DNA of 55,820 nt from an uncultured Burkholderiales bacterium (GCA_903903975.1 CAIVAS010000202.1:1-55820), one strand, 5' to 3'. Counted from the first letter of the stretch, positions 8,445 through 17,673 are shown. The notes: generated from the letters alone by a model not told the origin. Translations and numbers: made by a program.

Positions 8445-8556
8445 GGCCGTGACTTTATCGTGAATCGCCGTTTGGCCGGTCCGGTGGTGAGAGGGTCTGG
8501 CCGCAATGGGCTGCGGGCATACTGTCGGCTGACAAAGACAACGAGGAGACCCAGCG

Positions 8557-9846
8557 ATGCGACTTGCGAGTGCCCCGATCGCGTTTGCCCTGAGCGTGAT
8601 GGCGCTGATCAGTGCGGGCTGTGCCACCCAGACATTGACCGGGACGTCGCCGGTCGTCGTCATTGAAGGCGTGGGCCTGAGCGCCGGTGGACCCGATCTC
8701 GATCGGTATACCGACAATCGTGGCGACATTGCCCGCGCCGACCGCACGAACTGGTGGGGAGCGCGCTACAGCGTCGACAGTTTTTCGCGGCTCGATGAGA
8801 TCCTCGCCGCAAGGGTGACCGCGCGACCCGCCTCGCCGCGCGCGTGGCAATACGCTGATCCGCCGATCGAGGTGACCTATGACGGCGCGCCGGTGACAGG
8901 GCCGGGCCGTTTTTCGATCGACGGCTATCTCGGACGCAATCCGGTGACCGGTCTGCTGATTGCCCAGGGCGACACGATTCTGCTCGAGCGTTATCAGTAC
9001 GGACGGACCGATTCGCAGCGAATGACCTCATTTTCGATGGCCAAGACCCTGATCGCCCTGATGATCGGCATCGCGCTCAATCAGGGAAAGATCAAATCGA
9101 TTGACGACATGGCGCAGGTCTATGTGCCATCGCTGCAGGGCTCAGCCTATGGCGCCACACCGATCCGGCACCTGCTGACCATGTCATCGGGGGTGAAATT
9201 TCGCGAGGAATACGATGGCCGTGATGATTCGGCACGCCTGAGTCAGGCCACCATCGGTGGTGGTTCCGGGGGGGCCGCCGCCGCCCGGCTGTTCGATGAA
9301 CGCATTGCCCAGCCGGGTGCGCGATGGTCGTATGCGTCGGCCGAAACCTTCGTGCTGGCACTGGTGTTGCGCGAGGCAATCGGTCAGCCGATAGCCGATT
9401 ATTTTTCGCAGACCATCTGGCAGCCGATTGGCGCCGAGGCGAATGCATCCTGGCTGATCGATCGTACTGGCCTGGAGGTCGGCTACATGGGCTTCAATGC
9501 GGTGGTGCGCGATTACGCCCGGCTGGCGATGATGCTGGCGCGCGGCGGCAAGGCCGGCGATAAGCAGGTGGTGCCAGCGACATGGCTTCGCGAGATGAGC
9601 ACCGCGCAATTTTCGGGTGCTCAGACCGGACGGTGGTTTGGCTACGGCTATCAGACCTGGATCTTTCCGGATAACGACGGCAGCTTCGCCCTGCTGGGCG
9701 TTCGCGGCCAATCGATCTTCGTTGATCCGAAGCGCGAACTGGTGATGGTCAATACCGCCGTGCGGCCTTCCGCACGGGATGCCGGCGGTGCTGACACCAC
9801 GGCATTGTGGCGGTCCATCCGAAGGAGTGTTGCACCCAAGCCTTGA
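8557..9846 (+). CDS. Serine hydrolase, class C beta-lactamase family
   Basis: Exported hydrolase of 429 residues from the family of class C beta-lactamases, D-alanyl-D-alanine carboxypeptidases and EstB-type esterases. The nucleophile motif S-x-x-K appears as S-F-S-M-A-K-T near residue 168, and Y-A-S near residue 262 could supply the catalytic tyrosine of the Y-x-N element, although Asn is replaced by Ser. The N-terminus is a signal peptide ending S-A-G-C (Cys22), a weak lipobox, so it may be a lipoprotein. It is transcribed divergently from tcuA with 112 bases between starts, and a cyclase-family gene follows after 95 bases. True beta-lactamase activity is unlikely to be its main role. Confidence 0.82.
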   Translation: MRLASAPIAFALSVMALISAGCATQTLTGTSPVVVIEGVGLSAGGPDLDRYTDNRGDIARADRTNWWGARYSVDSFSRLDEILAARVTARPASPRAWQYADPPIEVTYDGAPVTGPGRFSIDGYLGRNPVTGLLIAQGDTILLERYQYGRTDSQRMTSFSMAKTLIALMIGIALNQGKIKSIDDMAQVYVPSLQGSAYGATPIRHLLTMSSGVKFREEYDGRDDSARLSQATIGGGSGGAAAARLFDERIAQPGARWSYASAETFVLALVLREAIGQPIADYFSQTIWQPIGAEANASWLIDRTGLEVGYMGFNAVVRDYARLAMMLARGGKAGDKQVVPATWLREMSTAQFSGAQTGRWFGYGYQTWIFPDNDGSFALLGVRGQSIFVDPKRELVMVNTAVRPSARDAGGADTTALWRSIRRSVAPKP

Positions 9847-9941
9847 GCTCAGATGTGGATTTGCGCTGCGAGCATCTGCTTCGTACACTCGAAGGGCTCG
9901 GCATTCGCGCCGGCAACACAACACATTCAGGAGACGCTCAG

Positions 9942-10892
9942 ATGAAGTTCAGTCGAACGCTTTTTTCGATGGCCGGTGCTCTGGCATTGACAGCCTCGTT
10001 CGCCGTACAGGCTCAGTCAGCCTGGTATCCCAGCAAATGGGGTTCAGCTGATGAGCTTGGCTCTGCCAATTACCTGACGCCGGAACTGGTCCTTCAGGCC
10101 TCCAAGCTGATCAAGACCGGCAAGGTCTATTCGCTCGGCATCACGGTCAACACCACGACGCCGGCCTATCCGCCGCGGACCTGCTCAATCTACATCGTGC
10201 AGCCGGGTCAGACTGGCTCTGCCGAGGGCTTGGGCCCGACCAAGACGACCTATAACGACGACATCCTCAACTGCTGGACCGGCATTGGTACCCAGCTCGA
10301 TGGTCTGGGTCATATCGGCGTGGGTGATCGTTATTACAACGGCCTGAAGTGGGGCGAATTTGCCAGCATTGGCGGGCTGACCAAGCTCGGTGCCGACAAG
10401 GTGCCGCCGATGGTGACCCGGGCGGTGATGCTCGATATGGCCGCCTATTTCGGCGTCGATGTGGTCAAGGAAGGCACGCCCTTCAACAAGGCCGAAATCG
10501 ATGGCGCGATGAAGCGTCAGGGCGTCGAGGTCCGCCAGGGGGATGTGGTGATCTTTCACACCGGCTGGCTCAGTCTGATCGACAAGGATCCCAAGCGTTA
10601 TGGTTCGGTTGAGCCTGGCCTGGGCCGCGAGGGCGCGCGTTATCTCGTGTCCAAGGGCGTTGTGGCGATCGGTGCCGACACCTGGGGACTGGAGGCCATA
10701 CCCTTCGAGAAGGATGCCGGCATCTTCGAGGTGCACCAGATTCTGCTGCCCCAGAGCGGGACCTATATTCTCGAGAACATCAACACTGCCGAACTCGCCA
10801 AAGACAAGGCGTATGAATTCCTGTTCGTGCTGGGCCAGAACAAGTATCAGGGCTCGGTGCAGTCGATGATCAATCCGATCGCGATCCGCTGA
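9942..10892 (+). CDS. Exported cyclase-family (kynurenine formamidase-like) protein
   Basis: Predicted periplasmic metal-dependent hydrolase of the cyclase family (316 residues), related to kynurenine formamidase and isatin hydrolase. An N-terminal signal peptide ends at A-V-Q-A-Q-S-A near residue 23. The family metal motif H-x-G-T-H-x-D is present in variant form as G-I-G-T-Q-L-D-G-L-G-H, so the two early histidines are replaced by Gly and Gln while the Asp and final His remain. D-V-V-I-F-H-T-G-W is the second family hallmark. The start at 9942 has AGGAG 9 bases upstream. The preceding hydrolase is on the same strand and may share a transcript. The enzyme's substrate is not apparent. Confidence 0.8.
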   Translation: MKFSRTLFSMAGALALTASFAVQAQSAWYPSKWGSADELGSANYLTPELVLQASKLIKTGKVYSLGITVNTTTPAYPPRTCSIYIVQPGQTGSAEGLGPTKTTYNDDILNCWTGIGTQLDGLGHIGVGDRYYNGLKWGEFASIGGLTKLGADKVPPMVTRAVMLDMAAYFGVDVVKEGTPFNKAEIDGAMKRQGVEVRQGDVVIFHTGWLSLIDKDPKRYGSVEPGLGREGARYLVSKGVVAIGADTWGLEAIPFEKDAGIFEVHQILLPQSGTYILENINTAELAKDKAYEFLFVLGQNKYQGSVQSMINPIAIR

Positions 10893-10949
10893 GGCATGTG
10901 ATGTCGCTGTGGCCTTCGGGCTGCAGCGCTGACTGATCGGTCGCCGCTG

Positions 10950-11996
10950 TCAGAGAATCCGGCCGTACCAGGCCACCGACAGTGCGGCGGCGATCAGCAG
11001 CATCAGAAGGCCGGCGCCTGCAAACAGCGCGCCGACCTCGAGTTCCTTGCGCTCGACCACGAAGCGGCTGTTCATCGAGGCATATACACGCTTGAGCTCC
11101 TCGGTGCTGGCGGCCTGAAAGTATTCGCCGCGGGTGATATCGGCAATGGTTTTGAGCGAGGCCTCATCCAGCCCGACCCGCATCGACCAGCCATCAGTGC
11201 GCAGCACCTCGCCTTTGGTCGAGCCGATTCCGACGGTATACAGACGCACACCCCGATCGGCTGCGAGTTTCGCGGCAGCAACCGGATCCGGCCCGGTGTT
11301 GGTTTGCCCGTCAGACATGAGCACGATCACCGCCGAATCGAAAGAGCCGGCCGGCACGGGTTCGGGCGGCTCCGGGGATTTGCGCGCCGCGTCGCGCCGC
11401 TCTTCTCGGGTGCCATTGCCTGCAGGGGCTGCCGGCCGCTGGCCGACCGACTTCAGGTCGATCCCCGCGCCCGGAAAGATCGTGGCCAGGCTGACAACGA
11501 TGGCGCTCCCGATGGCCGTGCCGCGCTGAGGCTGCAGGCGCTCGAGTGCCTGGCTGAGGTCTTCGCGATTGCCTGTGGGCGGCTGGACCAGCGAAGCGGT
11601 ACCGGCGAAGCTCACGATACCGATCCGGGTGCTGGAGGGCTGGGCGTCGATGAAGGCGCGGGCGGCGGCTTGTGCGGCCGCAAGCCGCGTCGGCTGAAGG
11701 TCGGTGGCACGCATGCTGCCCGAGATGTCGAGCGCGAGGATCACGGTCTGATGGCTGGTCGGCATGCTGATGACCGTGGCCGGGCGCGACAGCGAGAAAA
11801 GCATCAGCGCGAGGCCGAGCAGGAAAAGCCCGGGCGGCAGATGGGAGCGCCAGGCCTGTCCGGCAGCGGTTGCGGTCGCGATGCCGGACAAGGTCTGATG
11901 TGCGGCGCCTGCGCGGCGCTGTCGCCAAACGTAAATGGCCGCGAGCATTGGCAGCGCGGCCAGCGCAAACAGCATCTGGGGCCACACAAAGCTCAT
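10950..11996 (-). CDS. VWA-domain membrane protein (BatA/BatB-like)
   Basis: Membrane-anchored von Willebrand A protein of 348 residues. Two hydrophobic helices near the N-terminus (residues about 5-22 and 55-75) precede a VWA domain whose metal-ion site D-I-S-G-S lies at about residues 91-95; a further helix ends the protein. This is the layout of BatA/BatB proteins that sit with MoxR ATPases and DUF58 proteins. It is the last gene of the MoxR-DUF58-VWA set, and its start overlaps the DUF58 stop by 4 bases (ATGA). Such modules are thought to assemble or insert metal or cofactor into partner proteins, or to aid stress tolerance; no partner enzyme is visible here. Confidence 0.88.
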   Translation of the reverse strand: MSFVWPQMLFALAALPMLAAIYVWRQRRAGAAHQTLSGIATATAAGQAWRSHLPPGLFLLGLALMLFSLSRPATVISMPTSHQTVILALDISGSMRATDLQPTRLAAAQAAARAFIDAQPSSTRIGIVSFAGTASLVQPPTGNREDLSQALERLQPQRGTAIGSAIVVSLATIFPGAGIDLKSVGQRPAAPAGNGTREERRDAARKSPEPPEPVPAGSFDSAVIVLMSDGQTNTGPDPVAAAKLAADRGVRLYTVGIGSTKGEVLRTDGWSMRVGLDEASLKTIADITRGEYFQAASTEELKRVYASMNSRFVVERKELEVGALFAGAGLLMLLIAAALSVAWYGRIL

Positions 11997-12985
11997 CGGG
12001 CCACGGTGCCTGCAGCACTCAGATGGCCGGGCATTGTCCTGCCGGCACTTCGCCGGCTTCGCTGTTTGCGCAGATCGGCGAAACGCAGCACACCGTCGGC
12101 CAGATCCTCATCGGTCGACAGCTCGAGGGCATCGACCCCGGCGCGGGCAAGAGCTTCGCGCAAGGTGGTCTCGCGTGCTGCGGCAATCGCTTCGAAGCGA
12201 CGACGAAAGGCGCGGTCGCCGGTATCGACGAAAAGCTGCTCGCCGGTTTCGGCATCTTCGACCGTGACCAGGCCGATATCGGGCAAGCGCGATTCGAGCG
12301 GATCGTGAATGCGGATGGCGACCACTTCGTGTCGCTGCGACAGTTGCGCGAGCGCCGATGCCCAGCCTGGTTCGCTGATGAAGTCGGATACGACAAAGAC
12401 CAGCGAGCGGCGCTTGATCAGCTGCGCGCCTGCGCGCAGCAACACGCCCAGATCAGTTGCGGTACTGGCGGCGCTTGCTCGCTGCGGGCGAGGGCTTTGC
12501 CGGCTGGCCGGCACCGGCGGTCCGCGCGCTTCAAGGTGCTGCATCAGATGCAGGACATGCCTGCGACCGGTGCGTGCGGCAATCACCTGGTCGACCCGCT
12601 GTCCGTAGCACATCGCGCCGACCGCATTGCCATGGCGGGACAGCAGACGGGCCATCACTGCGACAAAATCGACCGTTAGTCTATGCTTGGTCTGCGCACC
12701 CGAACCGAAGCCGATCGAGCCGCTCAGATCGACCAGAAACCAGGCCGAGACTTCGCGGTCTTCGTGGTATTCGCGGACATAAGGTGTCTGCATCCGGGCG
12801 GTGACATTCCAGTCGATGCGTCGGACATCGTCGTTGAACTGGTATTCACGAAGATCGGCCAGATCCAGGCCGAAGCCTCGGAACAGGATCCGATAGTCAC
12901 CGCGCAGCAGCCCGTCGAGCCGACGGATCACCGTCCACTCGAGTCTGCGCAGCAGCGCCTCAGGTTCGCGGCTCAAGCTCGACAT
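11993..12985 (-). CDS. DUF58 domain protein of a MoxR module
   Basis: Cytoplasmic DUF58 protein of 330 residues. The defining motif F-R-G-F-G-L-D-L-A-D-L-R-E-Y-Q, followed by D-D-V-R-R-I-D-W-N-V-T-A-R, is at residues about 35-65, and a degenerate VWA-like D-L-S-G-S-I site follows near residue 90. The start at 12985 overlaps the end of the moxR gene by 26 bases, and its stop overlaps the VWA gene start by 4 bases, so the three genes are tightly coupled. The molecular role of DUF58 proteins is not settled; they are taken to be substrate adaptors or regulators of the MoxR ATPase. Confidence 0.9.
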   Translation of the reverse strand: MSSLSREPEALLRRLEWTVIRRLDGLLRGDYRILFRGFGLDLADLREYQFNDDVRRIDWNVTARMQTPYVREYHEDREVSAWFLVDLSGSIGFGSGAQTKHRLTVDFVAVMARLLSRHGNAVGAMCYGQRVDQVIAARTGRRHVLHLMQHLEARGPPVPASRQSPRPQRASAASTATDLGVLLRAGAQLIKRRSLVFVVSDFISEPGWASALAQLSQRHEVVAIRIHDPLESRLPDIGLVTVEDAETGEQLFVDTGDRAFRRRFEAIAAARETTLREALARAGVDALELSTDEDLADGVLRFADLRKQRSRRSAGRTMPGHLSAAGTVAR

Positions 12986-14003
12986 GGCTCTGAAGCGGGC
13001 GTGCCGGTTGCGGCACCTGCTGCATGATCCGGCGAACGATGGCGTCGGCCGACTCACCCTCGGCAAGCGCTTCATATGACAGCACCAGGCGATGGCGCAG
13101 CACATCGGGCGCAATGTCGGCGATGTCTTCCGGCAGCGCATAGGCGCGTCCGCGCAGAAAGGCCAGGGCGCGCCCGCCTTCGACCAGTGCGATCGAGGCA
13201 CGAGGGCTGGCGCCGAAGGTCAGCAGCCGCGCGGTGTCGGCGATGCCGAAGCGATCGGGTTCGCGGGTGGCGGCGACCAGCCTGACCGCGTATTGCATGA
13301 GCGTCGGGTCGACATAGCCGCGACGGCAGGCACGTTGGAGCGCACTCAGCTGCTCGGTGGTGGCGACCGCGCCGATGGCGATGGCCGGGCCGGTCACCCG
13401 GTCGACGATCACGAATTCTTCTTCTTCGGTCGGATAGCCGACCAGCACCTTCATCATGAACCGATCGACCTGAGCCTCGGGCAAGGGATAGGTGCCTTCG
13501 GTTTCGATCGGGTTTTGCGTGGCCATCACCAGAAAGGGATCGGGCACAAAATGGGTTTCGCCGGCGATTGTGACCTGACGCTCCTGCATGACCTCGAGCA
13601 GGGCGCTTTGCACCTTGGCCGGCGCACGGTTGATTTCGTCGGCCAGCAGCAGGTTGGTGAAGACTGGCCCGAGCGCGGTACTGAATTCACCGGTCTTCTG
13701 GCTGTAGATGCGTGTGCCGATCAGGTCTGCCGGCACCAGGTCGGGTGTGAACTGGATCCGTCTGAAATGCCCCTGGATGGTGGTGGCCAGCGTCTTGACG
13801 GTGAGGGTCTTGGCAAGACCCGGCACGCCCTCGACCAGCAGATGGCCCTGGGCGAGGATGGCGACCAGTACGCGCTCAAGGAAGTGGTCCTGACCGACCA
13901 CAATCTTTTTGACCTCGAAGAGGATGCGCTCCATCAGTGCCGACACGTCGGCCCCGGGGGTGGCGCCTTGAAGGGTACTGCGATGCGTCGGTTGATCGTT
14001 CAT
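12960..14003 (-). CDS. MoxR-family AAA+ ATPase
   Basis: Hexameric AAA+ chaperone-like ATPase of 347 residues. Walker A is G-V-P-G-L-A-K-T (about residues 63-70), Walker B is L-L-L-A-D-E-I-N-R-A-P, and sensor 1 is V-M-A-T-Q-N-P, all typical of MoxR. The start at 14003 (M-N-D-Q-P-T-H) leaves a short variable N-terminus before the conserved E-V-K-K-I-V-V-G-Q segment; upstream in-frame codons lie in sequence without homology. It heads the MoxR-DUF58-VWA operon, with the protease gene ending 67 bases upstream. MoxR proteins typically mature or activate partner enzymes or complexes. Confidence 0.93.
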   Translation of the reverse strand: MNDQPTHRSTLQGATPGADVSALMERILFEVKKIVVGQDHFLERVLVAILAQGHLLVEGVPGLAKTLTVKTLATTIQGHFRRIQFTPDLVPADLIGTRIYSQKTGEFSTALGPVFTNLLLADEINRAPAKVQSALLEVMQERQVTIAGETHFVPDPFLVMATQNPIETEGTYPLPEAQVDRFMMKVLVGYPTEEEEFVIVDRVTGPAIAIGAVATTEQLSALQRACRRGYVDPTLMQYAVRLVAATREPDRFGIADTARLLTFGASPRASIALVEGGRALAFLRGRAYALPEDIADIAPDVLRHRLVLSYEALAEGESADAIVRRIMQQVPQPARPLQSHVELEPRT

Positions 14004-14070
14004 GGGCTTATTTTGTCCGATGTTCTCAGTGGGGCCCGATGGGCCTGCGCGCGGGCAGCAATGCTGCGCT

Positions 14071-15105
14071 TCAGAAGGGTGACATGCCGGCGCCGCCGGC
14101 GGCATTTTCGATCGGCACGGCAAATCCGATGCCGACAAAGACGCGCTGTTCGGTCGGGTTGAGGACGGCGGTGACGATGCCGACCACCTCGCCTTCGGGG
14201 GTGATCAGCGGCCCACCCGAGCTGCCGGGGTTGACCGCGGCATCGAACTGGATGAGGTTGGTCAGCAGTTGCCGGCCTTGCGGCGTGCGGAATTCGCGTT
14301 TGAGACCGGAGACGACCCCGGAGGTGACCGACGGACCGATGCCGAAGGGAAAGCCGGCTGCGATCACGGTATCGCCGGGGCGCAGATCGGCCGTCGATTT
14401 CAGTGTTGCGGCCTGCAGGTCATCCGGCAGCGTTCTGGCCTTGAGCACGGCGAGGTCCTGGTCAGGCTGGGTCTGCACGATATCGGCGTCCGAGACCAGG
14501 CCGTCGGCAAAGACCACCTTGATCGAGGTCGCCCCCTCGACCACATGCAGATTCGTCAGGATCAGACCTGACTCGACGATGACCACGCCGCTGCCCACGC
14601 CGATGTCTTCGCCTTCGTCGTCGCTCTGGCCGTCCTTGCCCGGTTTGGGAGGGCCGAGGCGCCGCACCCGGACGACTGAGGGTCGGATGACTTCCCAGGC
14701 CTTGGCGGCGGGTGAGGGCAGGGGAGTGGTCTCGAGTGTGCGCAGCACCGCTGCATCAATCATTTTCTGGTCAAGTGCCGGCGCGGGGGGTGTCAATCGT
14801 TGCGATGCCGCCACCAAAGCAAGTGCGCCGGCCATGCCGAGTGCGACCAGCAGGAATCGTTCGTATCGCGCGGTGAGACCGGCGGTCAGGCGCCGCAGGC
14901 GGGCAAAGCGCCCGAGTGGGAGCGCGGGCGAGTTCGTCGGAGCTGTCGCAGGCGCCGTGACAGTCCGTTGCGCGCCGCCGAGGCTCGACCTCGTGGCCTT
15001 CTCAGCGACATCGGAGGCGGCGTCCGAACGCGCATCCGAACGCGTTTGGCCCGCAGGTCGGGAAGGTGGGGGACGGCTGTAGAGGGCGCGACGGACCATG
15101 GTCAA
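14071..15105 (-). CDS. Membrane-anchored trypsin-like (S1C/HtrA-type) serine protease without PDZ
   Basis: Predicted periplasmic protease of 344 residues tethered by one helix at about residues 83-100, after an unusually long, basic and Ala/Pro/Ser-rich cytoplasmic tail. The catalytic triad is visible: His187 in L-T-N-L-H-V-V, Asp217 in D-Q-D-L-A-V and Ser296 in N-P-G-S-S-G-G-P. The protein ends soon after the protease domain and lacks the PDZ domains of DegP/DegS. It is upstream of moxR on the same strand with a 67-base gap, so co-transcription is possible. A role in envelope stress is likely by family but not shown. The ATG at 15099 is an alternative start. Confidence 0.87.
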   Translation of the reverse strand: MTMVRRALYSRPPPSRPAGQTRSDARSDAASDVAEKATRSSLGGAQRTVTAPATAPTNSPALPLGRFARLRRLTAGLTARYERFLLVALGMAGALALVAASQRLTPPAPALDQKMIDAAVLRTLETTPLPSPAAKAWEVIRPSVVRVRRLGPPKPGKDGQSDDEGEDIGVGSGVVIVESGLILTNLHVVEGATSIKVVFADGLVSDADIVQTQPDQDLAVLKARTLPDDLQAATLKSTADLRPGDTVIAAGFPFGIGPSVTSGVVSGLKREFRTPQGRQLLTNLIQFDAAVNPGSSGGPLITPEGEVVGIVTAVLNPTEQRVFVGIGFAVPIENAAGGAGMSPF

Positions 15106-15143
15106 GGCAACGTTAGCACTAATGCAGGCCGACAGCAGCCGGT

Positions 15144-16292
15144 CTAGAGCAGCGTGGCATCAGTCGGCAGACCCATGAGGACCCGACCAGCGAGCTCCCA
15201 GGTGGGCGGGGCGACCATGAGATGCTGCGTGCCGACATGCGCATCGCGAAACCGTCGCTGCAAGGGACTCGACAGATAGACCGACGAGCCGCCCCCAAGC
15301 TCGTACATGCTGCTGGCAACTTCGGCTGCTGCGCGCGTGGCATGGGTCGCAGACAGCCTGAGCTGGGCACGGGTCCCGGCGTCGAGCGGCTCGCCGGCAC
15401 AGACCTGGCGCCAGGCCTGCCCGACCGCCTCGCGGCAATAAGCGCCTGCCGAGCGCAGCGTGGCCTCGGCGCGAGCGAGGTCGGTTTGCGCACTGGCGCG
15501 CTCGGCCAGCGTCCGTCGGCTTCCTTGAGGTTGCTTGGCGCCGGCCAGTGCCACCAGGTCGTCGATGGCGGCCCGCGCATTGCCGAGCATGACCGCTGCG
15601 ATCCCCTGGGCCAGCAGCCCGAAGATCGGCATGCGATACAGCGCCCCGCTCTCACGCGGCGCGTCTGATATCAGCGAGACCGAATGGGAGCGCGGAACCA
15701 TCAGCTTGTCGACCGAGAACTCGCCGCTGCCGGTGCCAACCAGACCGCTGACATGCCAGCCGTCGAGGCGTGTGACCGAGTCTGATGGAAAGAAGACCAT
15801 GCGCGAATCGAGCATGCCATTGGGCAGCATCCTGGGTTTGCCGTCCTCGATGATGGCGCAGCCGCCGGCGATCCAGCTGCAATGGGCGTTGCCGCTTGCC
15901 CAGGCCCATTTGCCGTCGACGGTGTAGTGATCGCCCTGCGCGCTCGCGCGGCCCATTGGTGCAAACACGCCGGCAGTGACGGTCTCGGCTGTGGCATGGA
16001 TGCTGGCCGCCACCGACTGCTCGAGCCACGCCGCGCTCATCCCCGAGGTGGCCCCGATCATCACGCACCAGCCGGTTGATGCGTCGGCCTGGCCGATCGC
16101 CTCCATGGTGTCGAGCGCCTGCTGCGGCTCGAGTTCGAGTCCGCCGAGGCTGCGCGGCAGCAGCGTTCTGAAGAGCCCCGCCCGGGCGAGCTGGGTGGCG
16201 AGCTCGGGCGGCAGGGTGCGCTTGCGTTCGAGTTCGGGAATGCAGGCCCGAATGCTCGGGGTCAGGTCGCGTGCGGTCTGGACGATGTTCAT
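15144..16292 (-). CDS. Acyl-CoA dehydrogenase-like flavoprotein (hydroxylase group)
   Basis: Cytoplasmic flavoprotein of 382 residues with acyl-CoA dehydrogenase fold. The sequence W-C-V-M-I-G-A-T-S-G-M in the N-terminal helical part and the late H-V-G-T-Q-H-L-M-V-A are more like the C-terminal-domain-2 subgroup (HsaA, DszC and 4-hydroxyphenylacetate-type two-component monooxygenases) than like fatty-acid dehydrogenases; no clear catalytic Glu for alpha-proton abstraction stands out. It is monocistronic, divergent from the glutathione transferase at 16370 and 38 bases from the protease start. It could be a reduced-flavin hydroxylase or desulfurase, but no reductase partner is next to it. Confidence 0.82.
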   Translation of the reverse strand: MNIVQTARDLTPSIRACIPELERKRTLPPELATQLARAGLFRTLLPRSLGGLELEPQQALDTMEAIGQADASTGWCVMIGATSGMSAAWLEQSVAASIHATAETVTAGVFAPMGRASAQGDHYTVDGKWAWASGNAHCSWIAGGCAIIEDGKPRMLPNGMLDSRMVFFPSDSVTRLDGWHVSGLVGTGSGEFSVDKLMVPRSHSVSLISDAPRESGALYRMPIFGLLAQGIAAVMLGNARAAIDDLVALAGAKQPQGSRRTLAERASAQTDLARAEATLRSAGAYCREAVGQAWRQVCAGEPLDAGTRAQLRLSATHATRAAAEVASSMYELGGGSSVYLSSPLQRRFRDAHVGTQHLMVAPPTWELAGRVLMGLPTDATLL

Positions 16293-16369
16293 CGTTTGAT
16301 TATCGCGGGGAAATGCCGGTCGGTGCTCTCAATTGCGTATTCTTACCGGACTTCAAGGACACGCTCATC

Positions 16370-17014
16370 ATGAACTTCTATTCAAACTGGCGTTCGCTGG
16401 CGGCTTATCGCGCGCGGGTGGCATTGGCACTCAAAGGTATTTCGCACGACGTGACCGAGGTCGACATGCTGGGCGGCGCGCATTTGCTGCCCGAGTTTCG
16501 GGCGGTCAATCCGCAGGCGGTTTTGCCCGCGCTGGTGCTCGACGATGGACGCGTGCTGTTTCAGTCGATGGCCATCGTGGAATATCTGGATGAGATCGTT
16601 CCGGCGCCGCCCTTGCTGCCTGCCGATCCGGCAGGGCGGGCGCGCGTGCGCGGATTGGCACTGATTCACGCGGCCGATTCCCATCCGCTGCTGGTGCCCA
16701 GAGTGCGTCAGTATTTGCAGAAAGACGCGGCATTCGATGACTCGGCCATCCAGCGCTGGGTCACGCGTGCGCTGACGACCGGCCTGCAGGCTATTGAAGT
16801 GAACCTGGCGTCTTCGCCCGACACTGGCCTGTATTGCCATGGCGATCAGGTAACGCTGGCCGATCTCTGTCTGTCCTCGCACCTGCTTGCCATGATGTTT
16901 TTCAAGGTCGATGCGTCGGCCTATCCGGTGGCCGTGACCATCCACGAGCGGCTGCAGGCACTGCCAGCCTTTGCGGTATCGCATCCGCTTAAGCAGCCCG
17001 GCGCACCGGGCTGA
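16370..17014 (+). CDS. maiA: Glutathione S-transferase, maleylacetoacetate isomerase-like (zeta class)
   Basis: Cytoplasmic glutathione transferase of 214 residues. The N-terminal W-R-S-L-A-A-Y-R-A-R-V-A-L matches the zeta-class S-S-x-S-x-R-V-R-I-A-L region, with Ser as the likely glutathione-activating residue, and V-N-P-Q-A-V-L-P-A-L plus Q-S-M-A-I-V-E-Y-L form the glutathione site. The C-terminal helical domain contains L-A-D-L-C-L-S-S. Zeta-class enzymes isomerise maleylacetoacetate or maleylpyruvate in aromatic catabolism. The start at 16370 has AAGGAC about 10 bases upstream. No fumarylacetoacetase gene is close, so the assigned reaction is by similarity only. A second GST follows after 19 bases. 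Confidence 0.75.
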   Translation: MNFYSNWRSLAAYRARVALALKGISHDVTEVDMLGGAHLLPEFRAVNPQAVLPALVLDDGRVLFQSMAIVEYLDEIVPAPPLLPADPAGRARVRGLALIHAADSHPLLVPRVRQYLQKDAAFDDSAIQRWVTRALTTGLQAIEVNLASSPDTGLYCHGDQVTLADLCLSSHLLAMMFFKVDASAYPVAVTIHERLQALPAFAVSHPLKQPGAPG

Positions 17015-17033
17015 CCCAGGACGAGCTTGCTGA

Positions 17034-17660
17034 ATGAACATCGATTTCTATACCTGGAATACCCCCAACGGCCGCAAGATCAGTGCAGCGCTTGAGGAAA
17101 TGGCGCTGCCCTATACCGTCAAGACGGTGAACATCGGCAGCGGCGAGCAGCTCGAACCGGCCTTCCTGAAGATCAGCCCGAATAACCGCATTCCGGCCAT
17201 CGTCGATCCGGATGGCCCCGATGGCGCGCCGATCAGTGTCTTCGAGTCGGGCGCCATCCTGCTCTATCTGGCCCGAAAGACCGGACGCTTCATGCCACAG
17301 GACGCGCGTCGGCAGGTGGCAGCGCTTGAGTGGCTGATGTGGCAGATGGGTGGATTCGGCCCCATGCCCGGGCAGGTTCACCACTTTCTGGGGGTCAAAG
17401 ACCCACAGGATCAGCGCTATGGACTGGAACGCTACAGCAATGAAACCCGGCGGCTGTATGGCGTGATGAACCGGCACCTGGCCGGCCATGAATTCTTCGC
17501 CGATGAGGTGTCAGTGGCTGATTTCGCGATCCTGGGATGGGCCTGGCGTCACGAGCGCCACAAGGTCGATCTGGCGCAGTTCAGTCATGTGAAGCGCTGG
17601 TACGAGACCATGATGGCCCGGCCCGCCACGGCCCGAGGCTACGAGGTGGCGCTGGCCTGA
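17034..17660 (+). CDS. Glutathione S-transferase, YfcG/YghU-like disulfide-bond oxidoreductase
   Basis: Cytoplasmic thioredoxin-fold plus helical GST of 208 residues. The N-terminal Y-T-W-N-T-P-N-G-R-K-I is the hallmark of the Nu-class (YfcG, YghU), where Thr and Asn in T-P-N-G contact glutathione; P-N-N-R-I-P-A-I and F-E-S-G-A-I-L-L-Y-L complete the G-site. W-L-M-W-Q-M-G-G-F-G-P-M-P-G-Q is also typical of this group. Family members reduce disulfides or organic peroxides with glutathione. It lies 19 bases after the zeta-like GST on the same strand, so the two are probably co-transcribed, and converges with the CBS gene at 17674. Confidence 0.88.
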   Translation: MNIDFYTWNTPNGRKISAALEEMALPYTVKTVNIGSGEQLEPAFLKISPNNRIPAIVDPDGPDGAPISVFESGAILLYLARKTGRFMPQDARRQVAALEWLMWQMGGFGPMPGQVHHFLGVKDPQDQRYGLERYSNETRRLYGVMNRHLAGHEFFADEVSVADFAILGWAWRHERHKVDLAQFSHVKRWYETMMARPATARGYEVALA

Positions 17661-17673
17661 TCGAAGCTGCCGG

